A stretch of 64,000 bases of DNA from Propionicimonas paludicola (GTDB lineage: Bacteria > Actinomycetota > Actinomycetes > Propionibacteriales > Propionibacteriaceae), in assembly GCF_002563675.1 (NCBI RefSeq), contig NZ_PDJC01000001.1, forward strand, positions 806,001 to 870,000, given 5' to 3'. A program made the position numbers and the translations under genes. Numbering within the stretch: position 1 is the stretch's first letter; each line of letters opens with the position of its first letter. A model generated the notes under the pieces. The model was not told the origin of the DNA. It made no database searches and worked only from the letters and a program-made list of their open reading frames with translations. This document shows positions 18,404-26,933 of the stretch, one piece after another.

Positions 18404-19474
18404 ATGCGCCGCTATACCGACCGCAACTCACCACCACGTCCACGGCTCTGGGTTCGGCGCCGACTGCTACTGTCCGGCCTCCTGCTTGCTGCGCTGACGG
18501 ACTTCGGGGCACTTCCACCGGCGTCTGCGGTGGGTACCACCGTCGGTCTGGGGACCGCAGGGTCCTACTCGGTGCTGGGTGGTGAGACAGTGACCAACAC
18601 CGGTCCCACCGAGTTGAGTGGGGACCTGGGTGTGGCTCCCGGCACCGAGATCGTCGGGTTCCCGCCGGGCGACGTGGGCGGGGCGACCCATGCCGGCGAT
18701 GCCGAGGCGGGTCAGGCGAAGTCCGACCTCACTACGGCGTACAACAACGCCGCTGGGCAGGCATCCGACGAGTCTGTTGGTGCCGAGCTCGGCGGGCGCA
18801 CGTTGACTCCGGGGGTCTACACCGCGTCCAGCGCCACCCAGATCACCGGCACCCTGACCCTGGACGCCCAAGGCGATCCCGGTGCGGTGTTCATCTTCCA
18901 GGTCGGCTCGGACCTCACTGCCGCCTCCAACAGCCAGGTTCTCCTGCTCAATGACGCGCAGAGCTGTCATGTGTTCTGGCAGGTCAGCCGCTCGGCCACC
19001 ATCGGAACCTCTGCCGACTTCGTCGGGACGATCATGGCGCTCACCTCGATCACCGTAGACAGCGGTGCTGACGTCCAGGGTCGTGCGCTTGCTCGCAATG
19101 GAGCCGTCACCTTGGACAACAACCGGTTCACCAACGTGACCTGCGCGACGACATCAACCTCCAGCCCGACCCCGACGGACACCGCGACCTCATCGCCGAC
19201 CTCATCACCGACGTCCACCGGATCCCCGACGGCGTCACCGACGCAGAGCGACACCTCGACCGCCTCACCCACGACCTCCGACTCGGCCAGCCCGACGTCG
19301 TCCGCCAGTTCGCCGACGGCGGTCGTCCCAGTCGAGACATCAGAGGCTGCAGCAGTGGGTGACCTGGCCTTCACCGGTGGTGGCCCCTCCGGACCACTGA
19401 TCGTGGTTGGGTTGGCCGCCAGCCTGTTGGGTGTGGCCCTCGTGGTCGCCGCACGTAGGCGTCGAGTCAGCTGA
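18404..19474 (+). CDS. DUF3494 ice-binding-like surface protein with LAFTG sorting signal
   Basis: 356 residues from the ATG at 18404 (GGGAG upstream). A signal peptide ends near PPASA-VGTT. Residues about 45-245 show the DUF3494 pattern: GTAGSYSVLGGETVTNTG, LGVAPGTEIVGFPPG, TLDAQGDPGAVFIFQ, FWQVSRSATIGTSADFVG and RALARNGAVTLDNN. This beta-helix fold is best known from ice-binding proteins but is also found in non-psychrophilic adhesin-like proteins. A Thr/Ser/Pro wall-spanning region precedes LAFTGGG, a hydrophobic helix and an RRRR tail: a sortase signal of the LAxTG kind. The protein is thus predicted to be covalently anchored to the wall. Confidence 0.87.
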   Translation: MRRYTDRNSPPRPRLWVRRRLLLSGLLLAALTDFGALPPASAVGTTVGLGTAGSYSVLGGETVTNTGPTELSGDLGVAPGTEIVGFPPGDVGGATHAGDAEAGQAKSDLTTAYNNAAGQASDESVGAELGGRTLTPGVYTASSATQITGTLTLDAQGDPGAVFIFQVGSDLTAASNSQVLLLNDAQSCHVFWQVSRSATIGTSADFVGTIMALTSITVDSGADVQGRALARNGAVTLDNNRFTNVTCATTSTSSPTPTDTATSSPTSSPTSTGSPTASPTQSDTSTASPTTSDSASPTSSASSPTAVVPVETSEAAAVGDLAFTGGGPSGPLIVVGLAASLLGVALVVAARRRRVS

Positions 19475-19525
19475 TCGTGAGTCGGTCAGTGGGTGCGCCT
19501 GCCTGAAGACCGACTACGCAGAGAT

Positions 19526-19558
19526 CTGGCCATCGGGGTACGCCCCCGGTGGCCAGAA
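19526..19558. terminator. Bidirectional hairpin between convergent genes
   Basis: TCTGGCCA (19526-19533) pairs with TGGCCAGA (19551-19558) around an inner GGGG/CCCC stem. No T run follows on either strand, so termination is likely but not of the canonical U-tract type. Confidence 0.55.
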
Positions 19559-19584
19559 CTCACTTCACCAGTGGTGGCTGCTGG

Positions 19585-19812
19585 TCAGGCGCGCTTCCAG
19601 TGCCACTTGCCGCTGGGGTAGCGCACGCACTTGAGCTTCCCGAACTTCTTGGTCTTGGTCCAGTCACCGTGGTGCTTCTTCGCGCAGAACTGACCGGGCT
19701 TGGCGGAGGGCTTGCTCACCTGGGCAGCCTGAGCCACCGGAGCCGGGGCGGCTCCGACCAGGCCGAGGGACAGCACAGCGCCGGTGATAACGGACGCGAT
19801 CAGCTTCTTCAT
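19585..19812 (-). CDS. Small cationic secreted protein
   Basis: 75 residues. GAGGAG lies 8 bases before the ATG. A clear signal peptide (KKLIASVITGAVLSLGLVG, cleaved near AQAAQ) precedes a ~45-residue mature part that is very basic, with two cysteines spaced 19 apart (GQFCAKKHHGDW ... LKCVRYPSG) and a final KWHWKRA. The pattern suggests one disulfide and a beta-hairpin rich in Lys, Trp and Tyr. It could bind anionic cell-wall polymers or act against other cells, but no function is demonstrated. Convergent with the LAFTG protein gene. Confidence 0.72.
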   Translation of the reverse strand: MKKLIASVITGAVLSLGLVGAAPAPVAQAAQVSKPSAKPGQFCAKKHHGDWTKTKKFGKLKCVRYPSGKWHWKRA

Positions 19813-20008
19813 CGAAGCAACTCCTCATCAATGGGTGGTCAGACCATTGTCGGGTCGGGCGGCGTCCGTGCCCTTGTCGAGACGGGGAACTGGCCGCAAA
19901 TTGGCCACCGGAGCGGCAGTACGGTGCTTGCCGAGTTCTGCCTAGGCGGCTCGCCAGCGGGGTGCGGCACGCGGTTACCTTGCGGTGGCCGCCGAGTCAG
20001 GAGAATGC

Positions 20009-20986
20009 ATGCCCACGATCCCGCTGATCATCGATACCGACACTGCGCAGGATGACTGCATTGCCATCTTGGCCGGCTTGCTGGACCCGGTGGCCGACCT
20101 GCGAGCCATCACCATGGTGGCCGGCAACGTTGGCTTCGAGCAGCAGGTGGCCAATGCGCACCTCACCTTGAACGTTGCTGGACGCCTGGGCACGGTGCCC
20201 ATCCATCGCGGCTGCACCCAGCCGCTGCTGCGGCACTGGGAGTCGGCCGAGGACGTCCACGGTGACGGCTCCGGCGGGCTCTCGATCCCGTCCGACTCGC
20301 TGGTGGAGGCCGACGAGCACGCCGTGCAGGCCCTGCTGCGGCTGACCGCCGAGGCGCCCGGTGAGCTCAGCATCGTGGCGATCGGCCCGCTCACCAATCT
20401 GGCCGCGGCCATCGTGCTCGACCGGGGCTTCGCCTCACGGGTGAAGACGCTGGTGATCATGGGTGGCTCGAACAACGCCCGCGGCAACATCACCGCGAGT
20501 GCAGAGTTCAACTTCTACGTCGATCCCGAGGCTGCGCAGGTCGTCCTGCAGGCAGGCTTCGGCGACCTGCGGATCGTCCCCTGGGCGCCGTTGACGTTGA
20601 GCGACGCCACCTTCCCGCGCGCCGATTACGACCGGCTCGGAGCGCTGGGGACGCCGCTGGCCGGCTTCTATCACCGGATGTGCGCGGCCACCATTGACTA
20701 CGACGAGTCGGTCGGGATCGACGGCTCCACCCACCCAGACTCGCTCTCGGTCGCCGTCCTGTTGCACCCCGAACTGGTCACTGCCGAGTCCGGCTATCGG
20801 GTGGACGTCGAGACCGCCTCCGAACTGAACCGAGGGATGTCGGTGATGGCCTGGGAGAAGTTCGACCTGCCGGTGAACGCGCAGGTGATCGAGGCCGTCG
20901 ACGGTGCGGCGTTCTATGAGTATCTGGGTGGGATCCTGGCGACGCCGACAACGCCGAACCTGCCGGTCTCGGGCTTGTCGAGCTGA
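20009..20986 (+). CDS. Nucleoside hydrolase (inosine-uridine preferring family)
   Basis: 325 residues from the ATG at 20009, which has CAGGAGA 5 bases upstream; a GTG at 19985 would bypass it. The N-terminal calcium-binding motif is IIDTDTAQDDCIAIL, with TAQ in place of the usual PGx but all the Asp residues kept. Further family elements are VAGNVGFEQQVANA, VAIGPLTNLAAAI, VIMGGSNNARGNITASAEFNFYVDPEAA and the late substrate region. It cleaves the N-glycosidic bond of nucleosides in purine/pyrimidine salvage. Monocistronic. Confidence 0.9.
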   Translation: MPTIPLIIDTDTAQDDCIAILAGLLDPVADLRAITMVAGNVGFEQQVANAHLTLNVAGRLGTVPIHRGCTQPLLRHWESAEDVHGDGSGGLSIPSDSLVEADEHAVQALLRLTAEAPGELSIVAIGPLTNLAAAIVLDRGFASRVKTLVIMGGSNNARGNITASAEFNFYVDPEAAQVVLQAGFGDLRIVPWAPLTLSDATFPRADYDRLGALGTPLAGFYHRMCAATIDYDESVGIDGSTHPDSLSVAVLLHPELVTAESGYRVDVETASELNRGMSVMAWEKFDLPVNAQVIEAVDGAAFYEYLGGILATPTTPNLPVSGLSS

Positions 20987-21037
20987 CTTCCAGGCCCGAT
21001 CTCTGGATTGCCTCCAAAAATACGTAATAATGGAGCA

Positions 21038-21544
21038 ATGGATGAAGACAGGTCTGTTGCTCTCCAGCTGGCGGAACTGACCCGGCGAATCGAGGCTCTC
21101 GAGGCAGGGCGCACCTCGCCGGACTCTCCGGGTGCCGGCGACGCCGGAAGGTTCTGGGTCCTCGAAGGGCTCAAGCAGCGCACTGAGTCCGGCGTCGTCT
21201 ACGCCGGCGCGGTTGAGACCGCGGCCGGGCCAGTGGAGTGGCAGATCGGGCTGGGTTTCGAGCAGCTGATGGATCGCGACTGGGGGCAGGCCGCCGCCTC
21301 CCTATCCGCGCTGGGCAACCGCTCCCGGCTGCGGATCCTGCAAGCAGTGCTGGCCGGCGCCAATGCGGTCGCCGATCTCTCCAGTGCGGAAGGGATGGGC
21401 ACGACCGGCCAGCTCTATCACCACCTCAACCAACTCGTGGCCCACGGCTGGCTACAGGCCTCGGGGCGGGGCCACTACGGCATCCCGGCCGAGCGGGTGG
21501 TGCCGCTGCTGGTGATCCTTGCCGCCACCAGGGGTGCGTCGTGA
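21038..21544 (+). CDS. ArsR-like winged-helix regulator
   Basis: 168 residues from the ATG at 21038 (TGGAG just upstream). The first ~35 residues look like a short coiled coil (ALQLAELTRRIEALEAG); the C-terminal part is an ArsR-type winged helix (LSALGNRSRLRILQAVLAGANAVADL, TTGQLYHHLNQLVAHGWLQASG). No metal-binding cysteine cluster is seen, so the signal is probably not a thiophilic metal. A TACGTA-centred A/T-rich sequence at about 21015-21030 may be promoter or operator. The stop overlaps the GTG of the next gene, making it the regulator of a three-gene operon. Confidence 0.8.
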   Translation: MDEDRSVALQLAELTRRIEALEAGRTSPDSPGAGDAGRFWVLEGLKQRTESGVVYAGAVETAAGPVEWQIGLGFEQLMDRDWGQAAASLSALGNRSRLRILQAVLAGANAVADLSSAEGMGTTGQLYHHLNQLVAHGWLQASGRGHYGIPAERVVPLLVILAATRGAS

Positions 21545-22599
21545 GCCGGTTCGGACGCGTGGAGCTGGTCGCCGCGGTCGCTGCGGCGGCGACGGCGCTG
21601 GCGGGGGTACTGACGATTCCACGGCCGCCGCAGCTGTCGACCTCGGTGACCGGTGACCCGGAGTTGGCCGAGGCGGTGCGGGCGCAGCTGGCGCGGCTTC
21701 CCGGGGCCAGGGATCAGCTCAGTGTGGCTGTGATCGACGGCGCCGAGGTGAAGAAGGTGAGCTTCGGCTCGTCCGCGACCACGGCCTACGAGATCGGATC
21801 GATCACCAAGACCGTGACTGGCGCGCTCCTGGCGCAGGCCATCGAGCGTGGCGAGGTCACCGAGGCCACACAGCTGGGGGAACTGCTCGACCTGGGTGAC
21901 TCGCCGGCCGCCTCGGTGCCGCTGGTGGAGCTGGCCACTCACTCCAGCGGGTTGCCCCGGCTGGCACCCTCGGCGCGGCAGTGGTGGAAGGCCATCATCG
22001 CGAGCATCCGTGCCACAGATCCGTACGGCGGGAGCGTCGACGAACTCCGGGACGAGGCGCGGCATGCCGAAGTCGGCGCTCGGGAGTTCGAGTACTCCAA
22101 CTTCGGCTTCGCGCTGCTCGGGCAGGCGCTGGCAGTGGCGGCCAAGACCGACTACCCCTCGCTGGTCACCGAGCGGGTGTTCACGCCGCTGGGGATGCGG
22201 GACAGCTCCACTCCGACCTCGCCGACCGAGCTGAAAGAGGGTGCGCTCACCGGGTACACCGCCTCCGGTCGTCCGGCCAGCCCGTGGACGCTGGGCGCCT
22301 CGGCGCCGGCCGGCAGCATCCGTTCCACCCTGGACGACCTGGTCCGCTACGCAGTGGCTCATCGTGACCGAACGCTGCCGTTCACCTCAGCCGCCGACCC
22401 ACGAACGCCGATCGCCGAAGGGCAGCAGATCGGCTTCGCCTGGATCACCACCGGCGAGGTCTGCTGGCACAACGGAGGCACCGGAGGCTTCTCCAGCTGG
22501 CTGGGCTTCAACCGCACCACCGGACGAGCCGTGGTCGTGCTGAGCAACACGGCGGCATCGGTCGATGAGCTCGGCTGGGCCTTGATGGAGGTGAAGTGA
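21541..22599 (+). CDS. Beta-lactamase/transpeptidase-like serine hydrolase
   Basis: 352 residues from the GTG at 21541, overlapping the regulator stop (GTGA). One N-terminal membrane helix (VELVAAVAAAATALAGVL) exports the domain. The class C / DD-peptidase catalytic elements are present: SITK (Ser-x-x-Lys, about residue 83), YSN (Tyr-x-Asn, about 184) and HNGGTGG near 305. It may cleave D-amino-acid peptides, esters or beta-lactams. Being co-expressed with an ArsR-like regulator and a small membrane protein, it might form a cell-wall response unit. Substrate unknown. Confidence 0.85.
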   Translation: MSRFGRVELVAAVAAAATALAGVLTIPRPPQLSTSVTGDPELAEAVRAQLARLPGARDQLSVAVIDGAEVKKVSFGSSATTAYEIGSITKTVTGALLAQAIERGEVTEATQLGELLDLGDSPAASVPLVELATHSSGLPRLAPSARQWWKAIIASIRATDPYGGSVDELRDEARHAEVGAREFEYSNFGFALLGQALAVAAKTDYPSLVTERVFTPLGMRDSSTPTSPTELKEGALTGYTASGRPASPWTLGASAPAGSIRSTLDDLVRYAVAHRDRTLPFTSAADPRTPIAEGQQIGFAWITTGEVCWHNGGTGGFSSWLGFNRTTGRAVVVLSNTAASVDELGWALMEVK

Positions 22600-22949
22600 T
22601 GGAGTACTTCACCGGGCTGGTGGCTGTCGGAGTGGTGGCCCTCTTCATCGTTCGGGCTGGCTCGCGCAGCCCGCGCTGGGCGGGCGCCAGTCGGCTCGAA
22701 CTGATCAACGATGGGCTGAACAGCATCGTGGTGATGACCGTGGCCTGGTTGCTCACGCCGTGGGCCTCGATCGGTCCGCTGTGGTGGCTGGTGCTGGTCG
22801 GGGGGCTTGCCGTTGGCGTGGCCGCCGCAGTCTTGCGGTGGACGAGAGTGCCCTGGCTGCGTCCGGATCGCCCGCGTTGGCGTGGTGTCGGCGGAACGGT
22901 GATCTCCGTGTCCGTGGCCGCCGGTGTGGCCCTGCTGGCCTTCGGCTGA
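22599..22949 (+). CDS. Small polytopic membrane protein
   Basis: 116 residues; the ATG at 22599 shares its A with the stop of the previous gene. Four hydrophobic segments are seen (about 4-21, 42-58, 62-83 and 97-115). No family is recognised. It is the last gene of the ArsR / hydrolase operon and could be a sensor, a partner or an immunity-like component of the hydrolase. Confidence 0.65.
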   Translation: MEYFTGLVAVGVVALFIVRAGSRSPRWAGASRLELINDGLNSIVVMTVAWLLTPWASIGPLWWLVLVGGLAVGVAAAVLRWTRVPWLRPDRPRWRGVGGTVISVSVAAGVALLAFG

Positions 22950-23133
22950 GCGGCCAGTGGCTCTTCCGGCGGGGGATCGCCCGGCGGCACGCGCCGTCCT
23001 GGCACTTCCAATCTATAGCTCACCCCCGGTCTTGCCGCAAGGCCCCCCATTGGCCGCACAATGGTCCGCCTGAGGCAGCGTTGTTCCTAGTCAACCCCGA
23101 CTAGGTGGCCGCTGCCGTGAAGGTGGGGTGGCG

Positions 23134-25290
23134 ATGGTTGAGGCAACCGCAGATGTGTTCGATCTCCCGCCGCGACGAGCCGAGAAGGCCGACGAGCGGC
23201 TGATCGGGGACGATCGGAGGCACTTCGCCGCCGTGGCGGCCTGCATCGATCGGCGGATCGCCCAGACGTCGGCTCGACTGGCCGAACTGCTGGCCGAAGC
23301 CAGCAGGCGCGGGCGAGGCGCGATGGATCGCGATCTGGAGATCCATCGGCTGAGCGCTCAGCTGCGCACCATGCGTCGCTACGGCCTGGACATCTGTCTG
23401 GGCCGGATGGTCGACAGCGACGGCACCGTCACCTACATCGGACGGCTGGGGCTTCTCGATGCCGACGACCAGGTTCTCCTGGTCGACTGGCGGGTACCGG
23501 CCGCCGAGCCGTTCTTCGCTGCCACTGCAGCCCAGCCGATGGGCTTGGTCAGCCGTCGCCGCTACCGCTGGACGAATGGACGCATCCGCGACTACTGGGA
23601 CGAGTTGCTCGGCGCGGGTGGGCACGGGCAACTGGCGCTGGACCAGGACTCTGCCTTCATCGCCAGTCTGGCCGCCGGCCGCTCTGCGCGGATGCGCGAC
23701 GTCCTCAGCACGATCCAGGCCGACCAGGATGCGATCATCCGGGCCGGATCTTCGGGTGCGTTGGTGGTCGAGGGTGGCCCGGGCACCGGCAAGACCGTGG
23801 TTGCCCTGCACCGGGCGGCCTACCTGCTCTACGCCGACCCCCGGCTGCAGGGTCACCGCGGCGGCGTTCTGGTGGTCGGCCCGCACCAGCCGTATCTGGG
23901 CTACGTCGCCGACGTCCTGCCCAGCCTCGGTGAGGATGGCGTCCGGACCTGCACCATCAGCGACCTGGTGGCCGAAGGTGCGACGGCCGCCGATGAGGCC
24001 GACGCGCGCGTTGCGGAGCTGAAGGGCGATCCGCGGATGCTGGCCGCTATCGAGCCGGCCGTCCGGCTCTACGAGGAGCCGCCGACCGGCGCCATGCTGG
24101 TCGAGACCGACTGGTTCGACGTCCGGGTGTCGGCGGACGACTGGGCCGAGGCGTTCGAGAGCGCCGAGCCGGGGACGTCCCACAACCAGGCCCGCGATGA
24201 GGTGTGGGCCGCGCTGATCGAGGTCCTGGCCGACAAGGTCGAGGTGGACGATCTGGAGCCCGAGGCCGTGCAGCGCATTCTGCGCGGGGATGCCGAGCTT
24301 CGCGAGGCGTTCGGGCGGGCCTGGCCGATCCTGGATGGCGCCGAGCTGGTCGGCGATCTGTGGTCGGTGAAGGCCTACCTGCGTCGCTGCGCGCCCTGGC
24401 TGTCGGAGGCTGAGGTCCAGCTGCTTCAGCGCCGGCAGCCCGATCAGTGGACGAGCTCCGACCTGCCGCTGCTGGATCTGGCCCGGCGGCGGGTCGGAGA
24501 TCCGCAGGAATCGGCCCGGGCCCGGCGCCGGGAGCGGATCCTGGCTGAGCAGAGCCAGTACCGCGACGACCTGGTGGAGTATCTGCTGGCCAACGACGAC
24601 GACCCGGAGAGTCCGCTGCAGCTGCTGCGGCGAGACAGCCTGCGGGATGCCCTGATCGATGAGGACGCCGCGCCGTCGGCGGGCTCCGACCAGCTTGCCG
24701 GGCCGTTCGCCCACATCATCGTCGATGAGGCGCAGGAACTGACTGATGCCGAATGGCTGATGCTGATCGACCGCTGCCCGTCCCGCAGCTTCACGATCGT
24801 CGGGGACCGAGCCCAGGCGCGGCGTGGCTTCTCCGGGACCTGGACCGACCGGCTCACCGGGCTGGGCTTCACCGAGCTGCACCACGCGGAGTTGCACATC
24901 AACTACCGGACGCCGGCCGAGGTGATGGGGCTGGCCGAGCCGGTGATCCGTGCCGTGCTGCCCGATGCCAACGTGCCGATCTCGATTCGGCGCACCGGGG
25001 CCGCAGTCCGCCGCGGACGCCCGAGTGAGGCGGCCGGGATCGTGACGGAATGGCTCGAGACCCATGACGAGGGCATCGTCTGCGTCATCGGCCAAACCGA
25101 CGTTGTCGAGTCCGAACGCGTCCGGGTGCTCACCCCGGCCACGGCGAAGGGCCTGGAGTTCGATCTGGTGGTTCTGATCGGGGCTCACGACCCGGCCGCG
25201 TCCGTGACCGAGGCTGTCGACCGCTACGTCTCCATGACGAGGGCCACCAGCGAACTGGTGATCCTGGATCTCCCTGAACCGTCACGGTAG
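23134..25290 (+). CDS. helD: HelD-like UvrD/Rep-superfamily ATPase (RNA polymerase recycling factor)
   Basis: 718 residues from the ATG at 23134, 7 bases after AAGGTGG; a GTG at 23128 is also in frame. The order is typical of HelD: N-terminal coiled coil (about 25-85) that enters the RNA polymerase channel, a domain with YIGRLGL and VDWRVPAAEPFF, Walker A GGPGTGKTVVALHR, a long insertion, Walker B HIIVDEAQEL, GDRAQARRGF, and the C-terminal motifs TPATAKGLEFDLVVL and YVSMTRATSELVIL. HelD removes stalled RNA polymerase from DNA, and some actinobacterial members protect against rifamycins. It stands alone, convergent with the methyltransferase gene. Confidence 0.88.
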   Translation: MVEATADVFDLPPRRAEKADERLIGDDRRHFAAVAACIDRRIAQTSARLAELLAEASRRGRGAMDRDLEIHRLSAQLRTMRRYGLDICLGRMVDSDGTVTYIGRLGLLDADDQVLLVDWRVPAAEPFFAATAAQPMGLVSRRRYRWTNGRIRDYWDELLGAGGHGQLALDQDSAFIASLAAGRSARMRDVLSTIQADQDAIIRAGSSGALVVEGGPGTGKTVVALHRAAYLLYADPRLQGHRGGVLVVGPHQPYLGYVADVLPSLGEDGVRTCTISDLVAEGATAADEADARVAELKGDPRMLAAIEPAVRLYEEPPTGAMLVETDWFDVRVSADDWAEAFESAEPGTSHNQARDEVWAALIEVLADKVEVDDLEPEAVQRILRGDAELREAFGRAWPILDGAELVGDLWSVKAYLRRCAPWLSEAEVQLLQRRQPDQWTSSDLPLLDLARRRVGDPQESARARRRERILAEQSQYRDDLVEYLLANDDDPESPLQLLRRDSLRDALIDEDAAPSAGSDQLAGPFAHIIVDEAQELTDAEWLMLIDRCPSRSFTIVGDRAQARRGFSGTWTDRLTGLGFTELHHAELHINYRTPAEVMGLAEPVIRAVLPDANVPISIRRTGAAVRRGRPSEAAGIVTEWLETHDEGIVCVIGQTDVVESERVRVLTPATAKGLEFDLVVLIGAHDPAASVTEAVDRYVSMTRATSELVILDLPEPSR

Positions 25291-25335
25291 GGCTCGGTAA
25301 CCCGGCCGGTGACCGCGAGCCCGGTCCCTCTGTCA

Positions 25336-25368
25336 CGCTCAGTCGGCCGAACCATGGCCGACTGAGCG
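25336..25368. terminator. Perfect 13-bp hairpin between convergent helD and methyltransferase genes
   Basis: CGCTCAGTCGGCC (25336-25348) is exactly complementary to GGCCGACTGAGCG (25356-25368), with a 7-base loop. It sits midway between two converging genes and is likely a shared terminator, though it lacks a T run. Confidence 0.65.
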
Positions 25369-25383
25369 CAGCGAGGGTTCCGC

Positions 25384-26139
25384 CTAGCGGATCGCGGCCA
25401 CCACGTAGTCGTCGAGGTACTGCCACACGGTGCCGACCTCACCGAAGCCGGCGCTGCGCAGTGCCTCCAGGTGGTAGCCCAGGGTGACCTTCGGGGGCGG
25501 GGCGTCGTGCCCCTGCCAGCACAGCTCGCGCTGGGCGGCGGCCTCGACGTAGCCGGGACGCCCGGCCGCCAGCGCCCACCAGGCGTCCCAACTGTCGGCA
25601 CCGGTGGCGAAGGCCTGCTCCTGTTGCTGCTGGTCGTCGCGTTCGGCCAGCTGGCTGAGCAGCGGCAGGGTGGCGGCGTCGTACTGCAGGTGATCGCCGT
25701 TCAGGAACACTCCGCCCGGGCGGATCAGTCCGGCCAGCTCGAAGTAGACCCGAGCCAGCACGCCCGGGGCCAGCCAGTGCAGCGCGGTGCTCGAGACGAC
25801 GGCGTCGAAGGTTCCCAGGTGGTCCAGCCACGCCGGATCGTCCAGGTCGGCGAGCTGGAACTGCGCCTGCGGGTCGGAGGCGAAGACGTCGGTCCCGATC
25901 GCGATCAGCAACGGATCCTTGTCCACCGAGACCACGGTCGAGCCGGGCAGCCGGAGCCGGATCCGCGCGGTCAGCGACCCCGGCCCACAGGCCAGGTCGA
26001 GTACCCGCGGGTTCGGCCCGACGAGTTCCTCCACCACGTTTGCGATGGCATCGAAACGCTGGTTGCGATGGCGGATGTAGGCCGACTGTTGCCGGTCCCA
26101 ACGCTCCAGCAGTTCCTCTGGGCGGATATCGGTGGTCAT
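25384..26139 (-). CDS. Class I SAM-dependent methyltransferase
   Basis: 251 residues. The SAM-binding signature is clear: VVEELVGPNPRVLDLACGPGSLTARI (motif I), VVSVDKDPLLIAIG (acidic ribose-binding turn) and FDAVVSSTALHWL (motif II/post II). The rest resembles Methyltransf_11/25-type small-molecule methylases. Its ATG overlaps the stop of the ABC ATPase (ATGA), so it is co-translated with the importer. It may modify the imported corrinoid, chelate or a related metabolite, but the substrate cannot be read from the sequence. Confidence 0.83.
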   Translation of the reverse strand: MTTDIRPEELLERWDRQQSAYIRHRNQRFDAIANVVEELVGPNPRVLDLACGPGSLTARIRLRLPGSTVVSVDKDPLLIAIGTDVFASDPQAQFQLADLDDPAWLDHLGTFDAVVSSTALHWLAPGVLARVYFELAGLIRPGGVFLNGDHLQYDAATLPLLSQLAERDDQQQQEQAFATGADSWDAWWALAAGRPGYVEAAAQRELCWQGHDAPPPKVTLGYHLEALRSAGFGEVGTVWQYLDDYVVAAIR

Positions 26140-26933
26140 GCGGTCTTCCTTTCGGAGTCGGATAGATGGGGTAGTGGTCTTTCGCTGAGGACGAGGTGGG
26201 GACGCCCGTTGGCCCGGATCAGGACGTCGACCGACACCCGGTACACCGGCTCCAGATGGGCGGCCGTGAGCACCTCGGACGGCGTCCCGCAGGCCACCGA
26301 CCGTCCGCCGTCCAGCAGCAGGACGGTGTCGCAGTAGGTGGCGGCCAGGTTCAGGTCGTGCAGCACGATCACGACGGTTGAGCCGAGTTCGCGGACGGTG
26401 GTCAGCACCTCGTGTTGATGGCGGATGTCCAGGTGGTTGGTCGGCTCATCGAGCAGGATGTGCTCGGCCTCCTGGGCCACGGCCCGGGCGATCAGGGCCC
26501 GCTGTGCCTCGCCGCCGGAGACCTGGCTGGCCGGACGTTCGGCCAGCTCGGCGACGCCGACGCGCCCCAGTGCGTCCGCGCAGGCCTGGTAGTCCCGCGC
26601 CGACGGGCACTGGAGCATCCGCCGGTGTGGAATCCGGCCCAGCATCACGCTGTCGGCGATGCTGAGCCCGGACTCCGAGTTCTCGCCCTGGGTGACCACC
26701 GCAACCTGACGGGCGATCACTCGTCGGGCCAAGGAGTCGAGGGGCTGGCCATTGATCCGCACCACGCCGGCCTGAGGGCTGAGGGCTCCGTAGAGCAGCC
26801 GGAGCAGAGTGGTCTTGCCGCTCCCGTTCGGCCCGACGACGCCCCACACTGAGCCGTCGGGCACGGTGAAGGAGAGCGGTTCGATGATCCGCCTGCCTTG
26901 CCTGGAGAAGGCCAGCCCCTCGACCTGGATCAC
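26136..26933 (-). CDS. FecE/BtuD-type ABC transporter ATP-binding protein
   Basis: 265 residues. Walker A GPNGSGKTTLLRLL, Q-loop VTQGEN, signature QVSGGEAQRALIARA, Walker B HILLDEPTNHLDI and the H-loop VVIVLHDLNLAATY are all present. The sequence is typical of the FepC/BtuD subgroup that energises siderophore, heme or cobalamin importers. The stop overlaps the methyltransferase start and its own start overlaps the end of the binding-protein gene by 4 bp. With the riboswitch upstream of the permease, cobalamin is the best guess for the cargo. Confidence 0.9.
   Translation of the reverse strand: MIQVEGLAFSRQGRRIIEPLSFTVPDGSVWGVVGPNGSGKTTLLRLLYGALSPQAGVVRINGQPLDSLARRVIARQVAVVTQGENSESGLSIADSVMLGRIPHRRMLQCPSARDYQACADALGRVGVAELAERPASQVSGGEAQRALIARAVAQEAEHILLDEPTNHLDIRHQHEVLTTVRELGSTVVIVLHDLNLAATYCDTVLLLDGGRSVACGTPSEVLTAAHLEPVYRVSVDVLIRANGRPHLVLSERPLPHLSDSERKTA

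Noticed and set aside
23101-25188. 695-codon open frame antisense to helD
   Set aside because: Same mirror effect; helD has all helicase motifs on the plus strand.
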